Of a DNA stretch of 7,307 nucleotides, positions 1 to 7,307 are shown piece after piece. How positions within the stretch are numbered: position 1 is the first letter of the stretch; the number at the start of each line of letters is the position of its first letter. A program made the translations under genes and the position numbers. This DNA comes from Bordetella parapertussis (GTDB lineage Bacteria > Pseudomonadota > Gammaproteobacteria > Burkholderiales > SG8-39): contig CAMDRY010000153.1 of the NCBI GenBank assembly GCA_945906975.1, positions 1-7,307 of the forward strand, given 5' to 3'. The notes under the pieces were generated by a model. It was not told the origin of the DNA, made no database searches, and saw only the letters and a program-made list of their open reading frames with translations.

Positions 1-21
1 CGCTTTGGTACGCAGTTAAAG

Positions 22-27
22 TAAAAT
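22..27 (+). promoter_or_regulatory. possible -10 box for proS
   Basis: TAAAAT matches five of six bases of the sigma-70 -10 consensus and lies 28 bases before the proS start codon, which would give a leader of about 20 bases. A -35 box at normal spacing would fall at or beyond the left edge of the window, so it cannot be assessed. The leader is pyrimidine-rich and has no Shine-Dalgarno sequence. This is only a weak candidate. Confidence 0.25.
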
Positions 28-55
28 TGCGTCTTTTCCGCCACGAATCCACCCC

Positions 56-1777
56 ATGCGTGTTTCGCAATTCTTCCTTTCGACCCTCAAAGAAGCCCCC
101 TCCGACGCTGAACTGATCAGCCATCAATTGATGATGCGCGCCGGACTGATTCGTCGTCTGGCGGGCGGGATTTACACTCTTATGCCAATGGGCCTGCGCG
201 TTGTGCGAAAGGTCGAGGCAATCGTGCGCGAAGAGATGAACCGCGCCGGCGCAATCGAATTGGCAATGCCTGTCGTGCAGCCGGCGGAGCTTTGGCAGGA
301 ATCGGGCCGGTGGCAGGCGTATGGGCCTGAATTACTGCGCTTCAAGGATCGGCATGACCGTGATTTTGTGATTCAGCCAACTTCGGAGGAAGTGGTCACC
401 GACATCGCCCGTAGCGAAATAAAAAGCTACCGCCAGTTGCCGGTGAACTTTTACCAGATCCAGACAAAATTTCGCGATGAGCGCAGGCCGCGCTTTGGCG
501 TAATGCGCGGTCGAGAGTTCACGATGAAGGACGGCTACTCCTTCCATGCAAGTCATGAAGACCTGCAACGCGAATATGACAACATGTTTAGCGCTTACGC
601 ACGTATCTTCACCAGATTGGGCCTGAAATTTCGCGCTGTCGCAGCCGACACCGGATCAATCGGCGGTACCGGCTCGCACGAATTCCACGTACTGGCCGAC
701 TCTGGCGAAGACGCCATTGCATTTTGCCCACACTCCGATTACGCGGCAAACATAGAACTGGCGGAAGCGCTGCCGCCCTCAAACGCGCGGCCCCCCGGCG
801 CAGAGTCAATGAACAAAGTACCCACACCCGGGAAAAAGACCTGCGAAGACGTCTCCGCCTTGCTCGGTTTGCCGCTCGCCCGTTCAGTCAAGGCAATCGC
901 GGTTGTGCCAGAGGAGGCCGTCCCAGGTCAGAAACAGCTTCACCTGCTGCTGCTGCGCGGCGACCACACTCTGAACGAAATCAAGGCAGCGAAAATTCCT
1001 GGATTGCCCCCCTTTCGCTTTGCCTCCGAGGCGGAAATTCGCGAACACTTGGGATGCGAGCCAGGATATATCGGCCCGGTTGGCACCGGCAACTCGGTCA
1101 GGGTAATCGCTGACCGCACCGTCGCCGCGATGGGCGATTTCCTCTGCGGCGCCAATGTGGCGGGGCATCACCTCACAGGCGTGAACTGGGGACGCGATCT
1201 TCCTGAAGCGGAAATTGTCGCCGACATTCGCAACGTCATGGCTGGCGACCCGTCACCCGATGGCAAAGGCACGCTTGAACTTTGCCGTGGGATCGAAGTC
1301 GGTCACATTTTCCAGCTGCGGACGAAATATTCCGAGGCGCTCAAATGCAGCTTTCTTGACGATACAGGCAAACAACGCTTTGCGGAAATGGGCTGCTACG
1401 GCATCGGCATAACCCGCATCGTCGGTGCAGCAATCGAGCAAGGACACGACGACCGCGGCATCATTTTCCCGGATTCGATCGCGCCCTTCCAGGTGGCGAT
1501 TGTTCCGATCGGATACAAAAAAAGCGCGGCGGTGCGTGAAGCCTGCGACAAACTCCACGACGAATTGACCGCCGCCGGGCTCGAGGTGTTACTCGATGAT
1601 CGCGATGAGCGACCCGGGGTCATGTTCGCAGACATGGAGTTGATCGGAATTCCCCATCGCATAACAGTCGGAGATCGCGGCCTTAAAGAGGGAAAACTGG
1701 AATACCAGCACCGCGCCGATCGCGCGGCGACCGCATTGACCGCTGCCGAAGTGCTGACAAGGCTCACCCCGACCTAA
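56..1777 (+). CDS. proS: prolyl-tRNA synthetase (class II, bacterial type with editing domain)
   Basis: This cytoplasmic enzyme attaches proline to tRNA(Pro) using ATP. At 573 residues it has the usual length of the long bacterial form (E. coli about 572). The N-terminal class II catalytic core includes motif 2 with F139-R140-x-E142, and motif 3 is G446-CYGIGITR-454, with R454 as the class II arginine. Between motifs 2 and 3, about residues 225-405, lies the INS domain that hydrolyses mischarged Ala-tRNA(Pro). Lys279 falls at the same number as the well-known E. coli editing lysine, in the context SVKAIAVV. The anticodon-binding domain runs from about residue 475 ([12 protein letters not shown]) to the end. 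The ATG at 56 gives the family's normal N-terminus ([19 protein letters not shown]) although no Shine-Dalgarno precedes it. The stop codon overlaps the downstream transglycosylase start by one base, so the two are probably co-transcribed. Identification is secure. Confidence 0.98.
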   Translation: MRVSQFFLSTLKEAPSDAELISHQLMMRAGLIRRLAGGIYTLMPMGLRVVRKVEAIVREEMNRAGAIELAMPVVQPAELWQESGRWQAYGPELLRFKDRHDRDFVIQPTSEEVVTDIARSEIKSYRQLPVNFYQIQTKFRDERRPRFGVMRGREFTMKDGYSFHASHEDLQREYDNMFSAYARIFTRLGLKFRAVAADTGSIGGTGSHEFHVLADSGEDAIAFCPHSDYAANIELAEALPPSNARPPGAESMNKVPTPGKKTCEDVSALLGLPLARSVKAIAVVPEEAVPGQKQLHLLLLRGDHTLNEIKAAKIPGLPPFRFASEAEIREHLGCEPGYIGPVGTGNSVRVIADRTVAAMGDFLCGANVAGHHLTGVNWGRDLPEAEIVADIRNVMAGDPSPDGKGTLELCRGIEVGHIFQLRTKYSEALKCSFLDDTGKQRFAEMGCYGIGITRIVGAAIEQGHDDRGIIFPDSIAPFQVAIVPIGYKKSAAVREACDKLHDELTAAGLEVLLDDRDERPGVMFADMELIGIPHRITVGDRGLKEGKLEYQHRADRAATALTAAEVLTRLTPT

Positions 1778-2373
1778 TGCTGCGTCCGCTGGTTGCGTTA
1801 GCGCTCTACTGCCTGCCCGTCTTCGCCCTTGCGGGCGCACAGCAGTACGAACCACTAGCCGCCAGCGTTAGGGCGGCCATGTCAGCCGACATCGCCGACC
1901 GCGCTCCAGCCTCGCTGCAGTTCGAAAACGCCGAAGACAGCCGCAAATGGCTGGCCGAAATGTCGGTGCGATTGCTGCGGCGTATTCCGGATCGTAAATC
2001 ACGCGTGGATTTTCTTGCCGCCTTGCACTATGAGGCAAGGCGCGCCGGCCTGGATCCACAAATGGTGCTCGGCTTGATTCAGGTGGAAAGCGGTTTCAAG
2101 AAATATGCGGTATCCCACTCCGGCGCCCGCGGCTTCATGCAGGTGATGCCATTCTGGGTGGCGTTGATAGGGCAAAAAAACAACAACCTCTTCAGCCTGC
2201 GCATGAATCTTCGCTACGGCTGCGTCATCTTGCGCCACTACCTGGACATGGAAAAAGGCGACTACTTCCGGGCGCTGGGCCGCTATAACGGCAGCCTTGG
2301 CCGTCCAGAATACCCAAACGCCGTTCAGTCTGCCTGGAAAACCAGCTGGAGCTACGACGGCAAATTGAGCTGA
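1777..2373 (+). CDS. secreted lytic transglycosylase, SLT domain
   Basis: This is a predicted periplasmic enzyme that cleaves the MurNAc-GlcNAc bond of peptidoglycan to form 1,6-anhydroMurNAc. The 198-residue product starts with a signal peptide: a short basic start, a hydrophobic stretch at about 4-18, and possible cleavage after A19 or A21. Cys12 lies inside the hydrophobic core and is not a lipobox. The SLT (goose-lysozyme-like) domain spans about 80-190. The catalytic glutamate is E104 in the IQVESGF motif, followed by the G119-x-MQVMP-125 signature, the helix containing NLRYGCVILRHYLD (144-157), and the A166-LGRYNGS-173 motif. No LysM or other wall-binding domain is present, so it is a minimal enzyme. 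Its ATG overlaps the proS stop (TAATG), and translation is probably coupled because no good ribosome-binding site is visible. The family is secure; the exact MltC/MltE/Slt-like subgroup was not resolved. Confidence 0.92.
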   Translation: MLRPLVALALYCLPVFALAGAQQYEPLAASVRAAMSADIADRAPASLQFENAEDSRKWLAEMSVRLLRRIPDRKSRVDFLAALHYEARRAGLDPQMVLGLIQVESGFKKYAVSHSGARGFMQVMPFWVALIGQKNNNLFSLRMNLRYGCVILRHYLDMEKGDYFRALGRYNGSLGRPEYPNAVQSAWKTSWSYDGKLS

Positions 2374-2383
2374 CTGGTTCGGT

Positions 2384-3118
2384 TCAAGCCTTCGCGGGAA
2401 AAATCGTCGCGATCGTCGCCTGTATCGCCTCAGCAGCGGCGCGCTGGTCTGCCGCCTGCCGGATGGGCCTGCCTACCACGATATAGTCGGCACCATTTGT
2501 AAAGGCCTGCGCCACATCGACCGTGCGTTTTTGATCATCGGCAGGCCGGTTTTCCACCGGACGAATACCCGGCGTGACCACCATAATCTTCTCACCCAAT
2601 TCTTTTTTCAACGCTGGCGCCTCAAGCCCGGAGGAGATGACGCCATCGCAACCGGCCGCGAGACAGCGCCGGGCCCGCGATAACACCAGTTGCTGCACAT
2701 CACACGCAAACCCCAGATCATCCAGATCGCCGCGATCAAGGCTGGTAAGGACGGTAACGGCAAGTATTTTTACATCGCCCTTTTCAGCGCCAGCTGCCTC
2801 CATTATCGCTTGGTTGCCATGAACTGTCGCGAATGCGACACCTCTATGTCGCAATCCCCGCACCGCCGACCTGACCGTTTCCGGAACATCAAAGAATTTC
2901 AGGTCGACAAATACCTTCTTATTACGTGCCACGAGCCAGTCAATCAACTCAAAGTAGCCTCCAGCCATGAACAATTCCAGACCTATCTTATAAAACTCCA
3001 CTGAGTCTGCGAGCCCCTCGACAAACACCTTCGCCTCATCGGAACTGGGCAAATCAAGCGCACAAATCAGGCGCTCACGTGGCGGGATGGCTTTTCGGGA
3101 AACAAGTCCGTCTGACAT
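2384..3118 (-). CDS. pyrF: orotidine-5'-phosphate decarboxylase
   Basis: This cytoplasmic enzyme performs the last step of de novo UMP synthesis, decarboxylating OMP to UMP. The 244-residue product is a single TIM barrel of normal family length. Visible active-site residues are D22 (LICALDLP), K44 (YKIGLELF), and the D72-x-K74-x-x-D77 charged network in VFVDLKFFDVP. They are followed by the VTVLTSLD strand (121-128), TPGIRP (182-187), a DQKRT substrate-closing loop (195-199), and the phosphate-binding G216-RPI. The residue between K74 and D77, often His in other bacteria, is Phe here, which leaves the catalytic residues intact. The ATG is fixed by a strong Shine-Dalgarno 5 bases upstream. The gene converges on the transglycosylase with a 10-base gap and no obvious terminator, and diverges from the PilZ-like gene. 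It stands alone, with no other pyr genes nearby. Confidence 0.97.
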   Translation of the reverse strand: MSDGLVSRKAIPPRERLICALDLPSSDEAKVFVEGLADSVEFYKIGLELFMAGGYFELIDWLVARNKKVFVDLKFFDVPETVRSAVRGLRHRGVAFATVHGNQAIMEAAGAEKGDVKILAVTVLTSLDRGDLDDLGFACDVQQLVLSRARRCLAAGCDGVISSGLEAPALKKELGEKIMVVTPGIRPVENRPADDQKRTVDVAQAFTNGADYIVVGRPIRQAADQRAAAEAIQATIATIFPAKA

Positions 3119-3123
3119 CAGAA

Positions 3124-3130
3124 CTCCTTT
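3124..3130 (-). promoter_or_regulatory. strong ribosome-binding site of pyrF
   Basis: Read on the minus strand the sequence is AAAGGAG, a near-perfect Shine-Dalgarno, 5 bases before the pyrF ATG. It decides the start at 3118. It is the only strong Shine-Dalgarno I found in front of any gene in this window. Confidence 0.85.
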
Positions 3131-3138
3131 AAGACGCG

Positions 3139-3144
3139 ATCATA
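3139..3144 (-). promoter_or_regulatory. possible -10 box for pyrF
   Basis: On the minus strand this reads TATGAT, five of six matches to the -10 consensus, about 20 bases before the pyrF start codon. No acceptable -35 hexamer occurs 16-18 bases upstream, so the call rests on the -10 alone. Confidence 0.2.
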
Positions 3145-3248
3145 AATTGACCCTGCGCATTCGTTGCCACACAAGCCAAAAATAGAATTAACACACTGAT
3201 TTTTAACCATATTTAAAATACGTGCATTATGTCACAGTCACGCGCTTT

Positions 3249-3259
3249 CCATGGCATGG
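3249..3259. repeat. perfect 11-base palindrome CCATG-G-CATGG
   Basis: The two 5-base arms are exact reverse complements around a single G. It lies about 75 bases upstream of the PilZ-like gene start, where an operator could sit. A palindrome this short can easily arise by chance. Confidence 0.3.
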
Positions 3260-3267
3260 GAGTTGCA

Positions 3268-3285
3268 AGGATTAACAGCAATCCT
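3268..3285 (+). repeat. small hairpin AGGATT-AACAGC-AATCCT
   Basis: A perfect 6-base stem with a 6-base loop, ending 49 bases before the PilZ-like start codon, probably inside its 5' leader. The stem is weak (mostly A-T pairs) and no T-run follows, so it is not a terminator. A leader structure is possible but unproven. Confidence 0.25.
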
Positions 3286-3334
3286 GAACCAATACCATCA
3301 ATGTCTGAAAATTCAACACGCATTTTAGCCGAAC

Positions 3335-4852
3335 ATGCCATCTCTACTGACACTTCCACTTCCTGCTCCGGCCGCTAACCGGCGTTTTGCACTGTCTGTC
3401 GCTGAAACGCAGAACTGGCTGGCTTCGCTTCCAATGGACAACGCCCCGGAAGCAGGCCGTTGCGTCGCAGACCAGATTGCCGCGCTAAACCGCGGCAGCT
3501 CTCCGCTGCGGGAGCGCCTTGTACTGACGGCCTTGCTCCGCGATTGCGCCGAACAACTTTTTCCGGCGCTGAACACACAGATCGCCGACGCTCAAATTCC
3601 GCTTCAGTCAAGCTCACGGACGATCGCCCGCTTGATCGACGACCTGCTTTGCGAACTTGCCTACGCCTATAAATTAGCCGCTGTCGAGCTGTCTGGGTGC
3701 TGGTTCCGGTTAGGCGTGGCAAGGCGGCTGCATCTCCCGGTGACGCGTGCCATACAAATGCTAGCAAGAAGGCTTGCCCTGGCCCATCGCATTTATGCTC
3801 CCGTGCCGCCGGCCGTATGGCTCGACATGCACCAACTCTACCGTCTCGCACGCCTTCACCACATTGAGAAACTCGGCCTCTCCAGCCAGAACGACAGCCC
3901 GCTGGCAATTTATCGCGACGCACTGTCCCTCAACTTCGCCGGCCCGCACAAGATGATGCAGGGAGAACTCGGTCTGGCAATGGAATTTCTGAGCGGTAAC
4001 GGGGAGCTTGCCGTATTCCTTGACTCGGTGCCGCAAGACCCGGTGGACGGGCTTTTCGTCATACAGCCGGGAAGGGATGCACCAGGAATCCGCTGGAGCA
4101 AGCGACATGCGCGTAACCCGAACATGAGTATCGAAGCAGATGAGCTTGTGCTCAACACTTCGCGACTCGCCGATCGCGCGCTGCAATTGGTTGATGCGAT
4201 GCCGGATGCGCGCTCCGGATCTACACCAAGCGGAGCACCACCTCCCCCGGATGGCGACCTCTTGCGCAAGCTTGTGCGCCACTGGACCGCATCTATGGGG
4301 CGCCAATACAGCCGTTTGCGGCGCAATACCCGCGTGGACATCTGCATCGGACTGCATGGCGTTTGGAATTTTTTGCGCAGATCCAATGACAGCGGAATGG
4401 TCCAGACGAGCGAGTGGATGGTCAACAACGAAAGTCCGGGGGGATTTGCGCTCATGCACGTGAGCGGTCCGGTAGAGCCGTTGAAAGTGGGCGAAGTGCT
4501 GGGCGTACGAAGCCGCGACAGCGACCGCGTGCATATCTGCATTGTGCGCTGGGTGTTATCTGACAGCCCGGAACATGTGGAACTGGGACTGGAGGCGGTG
4601 TCGCCCAACGCCAAACCGGTATCCATTGCGCGGCTCGCCAGCTCGGACGGCTACGCACTATCCACCGAACCGGGATTGCTATTACCCGAAATTCCAGCAT
4701 TGAACCGTGCAGCCTCGATTCTGACGATGCCAGGGAGCCTATCTTCTTCCAGCGAATTTCATTTTGGTGAACCGGAGCAACGCGTGCGGGCGACGCATTT
4801 GGTCGAACAAACCTTGTCGCTTCAACTTTTTCAGTTCAGCCCGGCGAACTGA
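3335..4852 (+). CDS. PilZ-like domain protein, putative c-di-GMP effector
   Basis: I recognise the C-terminal domain but not the protein as a named gene. The 505-residue product has no signal peptide or convincing membrane segment, so it is probably cytoplasmic. Residues 1 to about 290 are mostly helix-like, rich in Leu, Ala and Arg, and match no domain I know. A Ser/Gly/Pro-rich linker follows (about 294-307). From about 322 to 440 there is a PilZ-like module. It has R329-x-x-x-R333 in LRRNTR, then N365-x-S367-x-x-G370 in NNESPGG, the two signatures that bind c-di-GMP in PilZ proteins, followed by strand-like segments (VGEVLGV, ICIVRWVL, VELGLEAV). A tail of about 65 residues follows. An in-frame TAG at 3326-3328 makes 3335 the first possible ATG, although no Shine-Dalgarno is visible. 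The 3' end overlaps the convergent yihY gene by 17 bases. The likely role is to sense c-di-GMP and influence motility, pili or surface growth; the partner is unknown. Confidence 0.78.
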   Translation: MPSLLTLPLPAPAANRRFALSVAETQNWLASLPMDNAPEAGRCVADQIAALNRGSSPLRERLVLTALLRDCAEQLFPALNTQIADAQIPLQSSSRTIARLIDDLLCELAYAYKLAAVELSGCWFRLGVARRLHLPVTRAIQMLARRLALAHRIYAPVPPAVWLDMHQLYRLARLHHIEKLGLSSQNDSPLAIYRDALSLNFAGPHKMMQGELGLAMEFLSGNGELAVFLDSVPQDPVDGLFVIQPGRDAPGIRWSKRHARNPNMSIEADELVLNTSRLADRALQLVDAMPDARSGSTPSGAPPPPDGDLLRKLVRHWTASMGRQYSRLRRNTRVDICIGLHGVWNFLRRSNDSGMVQTSEWMVNNESPGGFALMHVSGPVEPLKVGEVLGVRSRDSDRVHICIVRWVLSDSPEHVELGLEAVSPNAKPVSIARLASSDGYALSTEPGLLLPEIPALNRAASILTMPGSLSSSSEFHFGEPEQRVRATHLVEQTLSLQLFQFSPAN

Positions 4853-6125
4853 TTGGCCCTTCCACACCGGCGGCGACATCCAGCGACACGCGCTTGATTG
4901 AAATCCCCAAGGCTTGCTCCACACCGGACTCAAGGCGCTCCGAAAGTCCTTGTAACAACGCCCGTCGGGTATCGTAGTCCGCAGTGTTGGCATGATCAGG
5001 CATCCACTGACCCAATAATCGCGCTAAGGCGCCGGGATGATACACAAATTCGCGATAGACCTGCGCCACGGTCAGATGCTCCGGGTCACACGCCAGTGTC
5101 CAGTGATCGTCCTTTGATCTTGTCACCCAGCCCGCCTCCGCCAGTCGGTTCAGTAAGACCTCAGACTCCTCGCGCGGCAAAGCCGCAGCCGCAGCGATCT
5201 GGCTTACCCCGGGGAGTTCCGCGCGCTGCTGTGCCAGTACCAAGACGCGTAATACTGAAAGCGCATCGGCGAATAACGCCCCGACCGGACGCCGCCCCGC
5301 CGGATGCAAACGGGCGTAATCGGGCGCCGCCGCAGCAATGATCGCCCCCAGAACAATGACCAGCCAGGATAGGTAAATCCAGAGCAGAAAAATAGGAATA
5401 CTGGCAAATGCCCCGTACACCATCGAAAAGGTGGGAACCTTGGTGACATAAAGCGCAAATCCGCGCTTCATTAGTTCAAACAGCAAGCCGGCGGCGATAC
5501 CGCCGATCACGGCGTCGCGCGGTCGCATTTGCCGGTTGGGGACAACAAAGTACATCAGTGAGAATGCCAGGATGGTCAGGGCAATGGGCACGATGCGTAA
5601 CAAGGTTTCAGCAGCAAACGGGATTTGCCTCGCGATACCCATCGAAATACTCACCAAGTACGAGGAGATCGACAAACTGGCACCGATGAGAATCGGCCCC
5701 AGCGTCACCCCTGCCCAATACATCATGATGCGTTGGGCAATGGGTCGCGGCCGGGTAACGCGCCAGATCGAATTAAAAGCCCGCTCGATCGTGAACATCA
5801 GCGTAAAGGCGGTAACACCCAAAAACAAGGTACCCAAGGCGGTAAGCCGCCCGGCGCGCGCGCTGAATTGCTCCACATAACGCGAGATCATCTTGGCGCT
5901 CATCTCGGGAAGTAAATTTTGTAACACAAACAATTGCAGTTGCTCGACAAGACTCGCGAATACCGGATAGGCGGATATCAGCGTTAGCGCGATCGTGACC
6001 AGCGGTATCAGCGACAACAGTGTCGTAAACGTCAGACTGGACGCAAGTTGCAGGCTCTTGTCCTGATGAAATCGCCGCAGCACGTGCCAGAAAAATCTCA
6101 ACAACAGCCGGATGTGATGTCGCAC
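4836..6125 (-). CDS. yihY: YihY/BrkB-family (UPF0761) inner-membrane protein with C-terminal winged-helix-like region
   Basis: This is a polytopic inner-membrane protein of unknown biochemical role. Relatives were once called ribonuclease BN (rbn), but that activity belongs to a different protein, so a nuclease label should be avoided. From the GTG at 6125 it has 429 residues. A basic amphipathic start leads into LASSLTFTTLLSLIPLV (first membrane segment, about 30-53), and about six hydrophobic segments run to about residue 265, including the typical IERAFNSIWRV and PIFLLWIYLSWLVIVLGA stretches. Residues about 285-355 (LRVLVLAQQ to WTLACDPEHL) resemble a winged helix and are followed by a charged amphipathic tail. 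The open frame extends to an ATG at 6242, but that would overlap wrbA antisense. An ATG at 6203 is another option. GTG 6125 fits the family N-terminus best, though its ribosome-binding site is weak. Confidence 0.88.
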   Translation of the reverse strand: MRHHIRLLLRFFWHVLRRFHQDKSLQLASSLTFTTLLSLIPLVTIALTLISAYPVFASLVEQLQLFVLQNLLPEMSAKMISRYVEQFSARAGRLTALGTLFLGVTAFTLMFTIERAFNSIWRVTRPRPIAQRIMMYWAGVTLGPILIGASLSISSYLVSISMGIARQIPFAAETLLRIVPIALTILAFSLMYFVVPNRQMRPRDAVIGGIAAGLLFELMKRGFALYVTKVPTFSMVYGAFASIPIFLLWIYLSWLVIVLGAIIAAAAPDYARLHPAGRRPVGALFADALSVLRVLVLAQQRAELPGVSQIAAAAALPREESEVLLNRLAEAGWVTRSKDDHWTLACDPEHLTVAQVYREFVYHPGALARLLGQWMPDHANTADYDTRRALLQGLSERLESGVEQALGISIKRVSLDVAAGVEGPISSPG

Positions 6126-6143
6126 GGTTAAGTTCGGCCCTGA

Positions 6144-7162
<1,019 letters not shown>

Positions 7163-7307
7163 AGGCCGAAAACACCACCGTCCCGGCCAATCATCGACTG
7201 AAAACCCGTATATGGACCCCTCCTCGTTTGCAAGCTGACCGTTCTTTGGCGTGTAGGTACGACTGCGCACGTATATTCGGTCTCTAACTGCAGCATCGAG
7301 CGATCGA
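7163..7307. other. right-edge stretch without a convincing gene
   Basis: The last 145 bases carry no clear gene or terminator. A short pair GGCCG (7164-7168) and CGGCC (7184-7188) could form a weak stem just after the DUF2069 stop, but no T-run follows. On the minus strand two overlapping frames are open to the right edge. One runs from 7306 to a stop at 7106 with only a GTG start. The other runs from an ATG at 7296 to a stop at 7132 and would encode 54 residues. Neither product is recognisable and at most one can be real. A convergent gene tail or a mobile-element edge is possible. Confidence 0.4.

Larger units (their letters stand above)
3119..3334. promoter_or_regulatory. AT-rich divergent regulatory region between pyrF and the PilZ-like gene
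   Basis: This 216-base gap separates two divergent genes and must hold the control signals of both. The core at about 3176-3220 is strongly AT-rich compared with the flanking GC-rich genes and contains an imperfect inverted pair, TTTTTAA (3200-3206) and TTTAAAA (3212-3218). TAAAAT at 3214-3219 could be a plus-strand -10, but no matching -35 lies in front of it. Further right are a perfect 11-base palindrome (3249-3259) and a short hairpin (3268-3285). These are visible patterns; no regulator is assigned. Confidence 0.5.

Noticed and set aside
724..1113. 129-codon frame inside proS
   Set aside because: It lies entirely within the conserved editing-domain region of proS, with an Arg-rich composition typical of a shifted frame.
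3147..3152. TTGACC on the plus strand as a -35 box for the PilZ-like gene
   Set aside because: Good hexamer, but no -10-like sequence occurs 15-19 bases downstream.
3761..4626. Two long minus-strand open frames (257 and 238 codons) opposite the PilZ-like gene
   Set aside because: They overlap each other and the plus-strand gene. Their translations are rich in Arg, Ser, His and Pro with no recognisable motif, as expected of shadow frames in GC-rich DNA.
4898..5341. 147-codon plus-strand frame opposite yihY
   Set aside because: Its translation is dominated by Pro and Arg with no domain, and it lies wholly antisense to a well-supported membrane-protein gene.
4836..6125. Annotation of the YihY protein as ribonuclease BN
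   Set aside because: The name is a historical misassignment for this membrane family; no nuclease motif is visible.
7164..7188. GGCCG/CGGCC stem as a terminator after the DUF2069 gene
   Set aside because: Only five base pairs with a 15-base loop and no T-run afterwards.

Overview
The window looks like ordinary chromosome from a betaproteobacterium. The basis is GC-rich coding sequence, the close betaproteobacterial character of the WrbA, YihY and DUF2069 proteins, and gene pairings (proS with a small lytic transglycosylase; yihY, wrbA and DUF2069 together) that I associate from memory with Nitrosomonadales/Neisseriales-type genomes. The genus cannot be fixed from the sequence alone. No tRNA, rRNA, CRISPR array or complete mobile element was seen.

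Layout, left to right. (1) Positions 56-2373, plus strand: proS (prolyl-tRNA synthetase), whose stop codon overlaps by one base the start of a secreted single-domain lytic transglycosylase. (2) Positions 2384-3118, minus strand: pyrF (orotidine-5'-phosphate decarboxylase), converging on the transglycosylase with a 10-base gap. (3) Positions 3119-3334: an AT-rich divergent intergenic region with short inverted repeats. (4) Positions 3335-4852, plus strand: a 505-residue protein with a long N-terminal region and a C-terminal PilZ-like domain carrying both c-di-GMP-binding signatures. (5) Positions 4836-6125, minus strand: a YihY/BrkB-family inner-membrane protein with a C-terminal winged-helix-like extension. 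Its 3' end overlaps the PilZ gene tail to tail. (6) Positions 6207-7162, plus strand: wrbA (NAD(P)H:quinone oxidoreductase) coupled by a 4-base overlap to a small DUF2069 membrane protein. (7) Positions 7163-7307: no convincing gene. Two overlapping minus-strand frames are open, and there is a faint resemblance to an insertion-sequence end.

The genes do not form one pathway. They cover translation (ProS), peptidoglycan remodelling (transglycosylase), pyrimidine synthesis (PyrF), probable c-di-GMP signalling (PilZ protein), an envelope protein of unknown role (YihY) and quinone redox protection (WrbA). The only clear co-transcription units are proS-transglycosylase and wrbA-DUF2069. I found no evidence of a new multi-gene system. 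The least-characterised item is the PilZ-like protein and its regulatory region.
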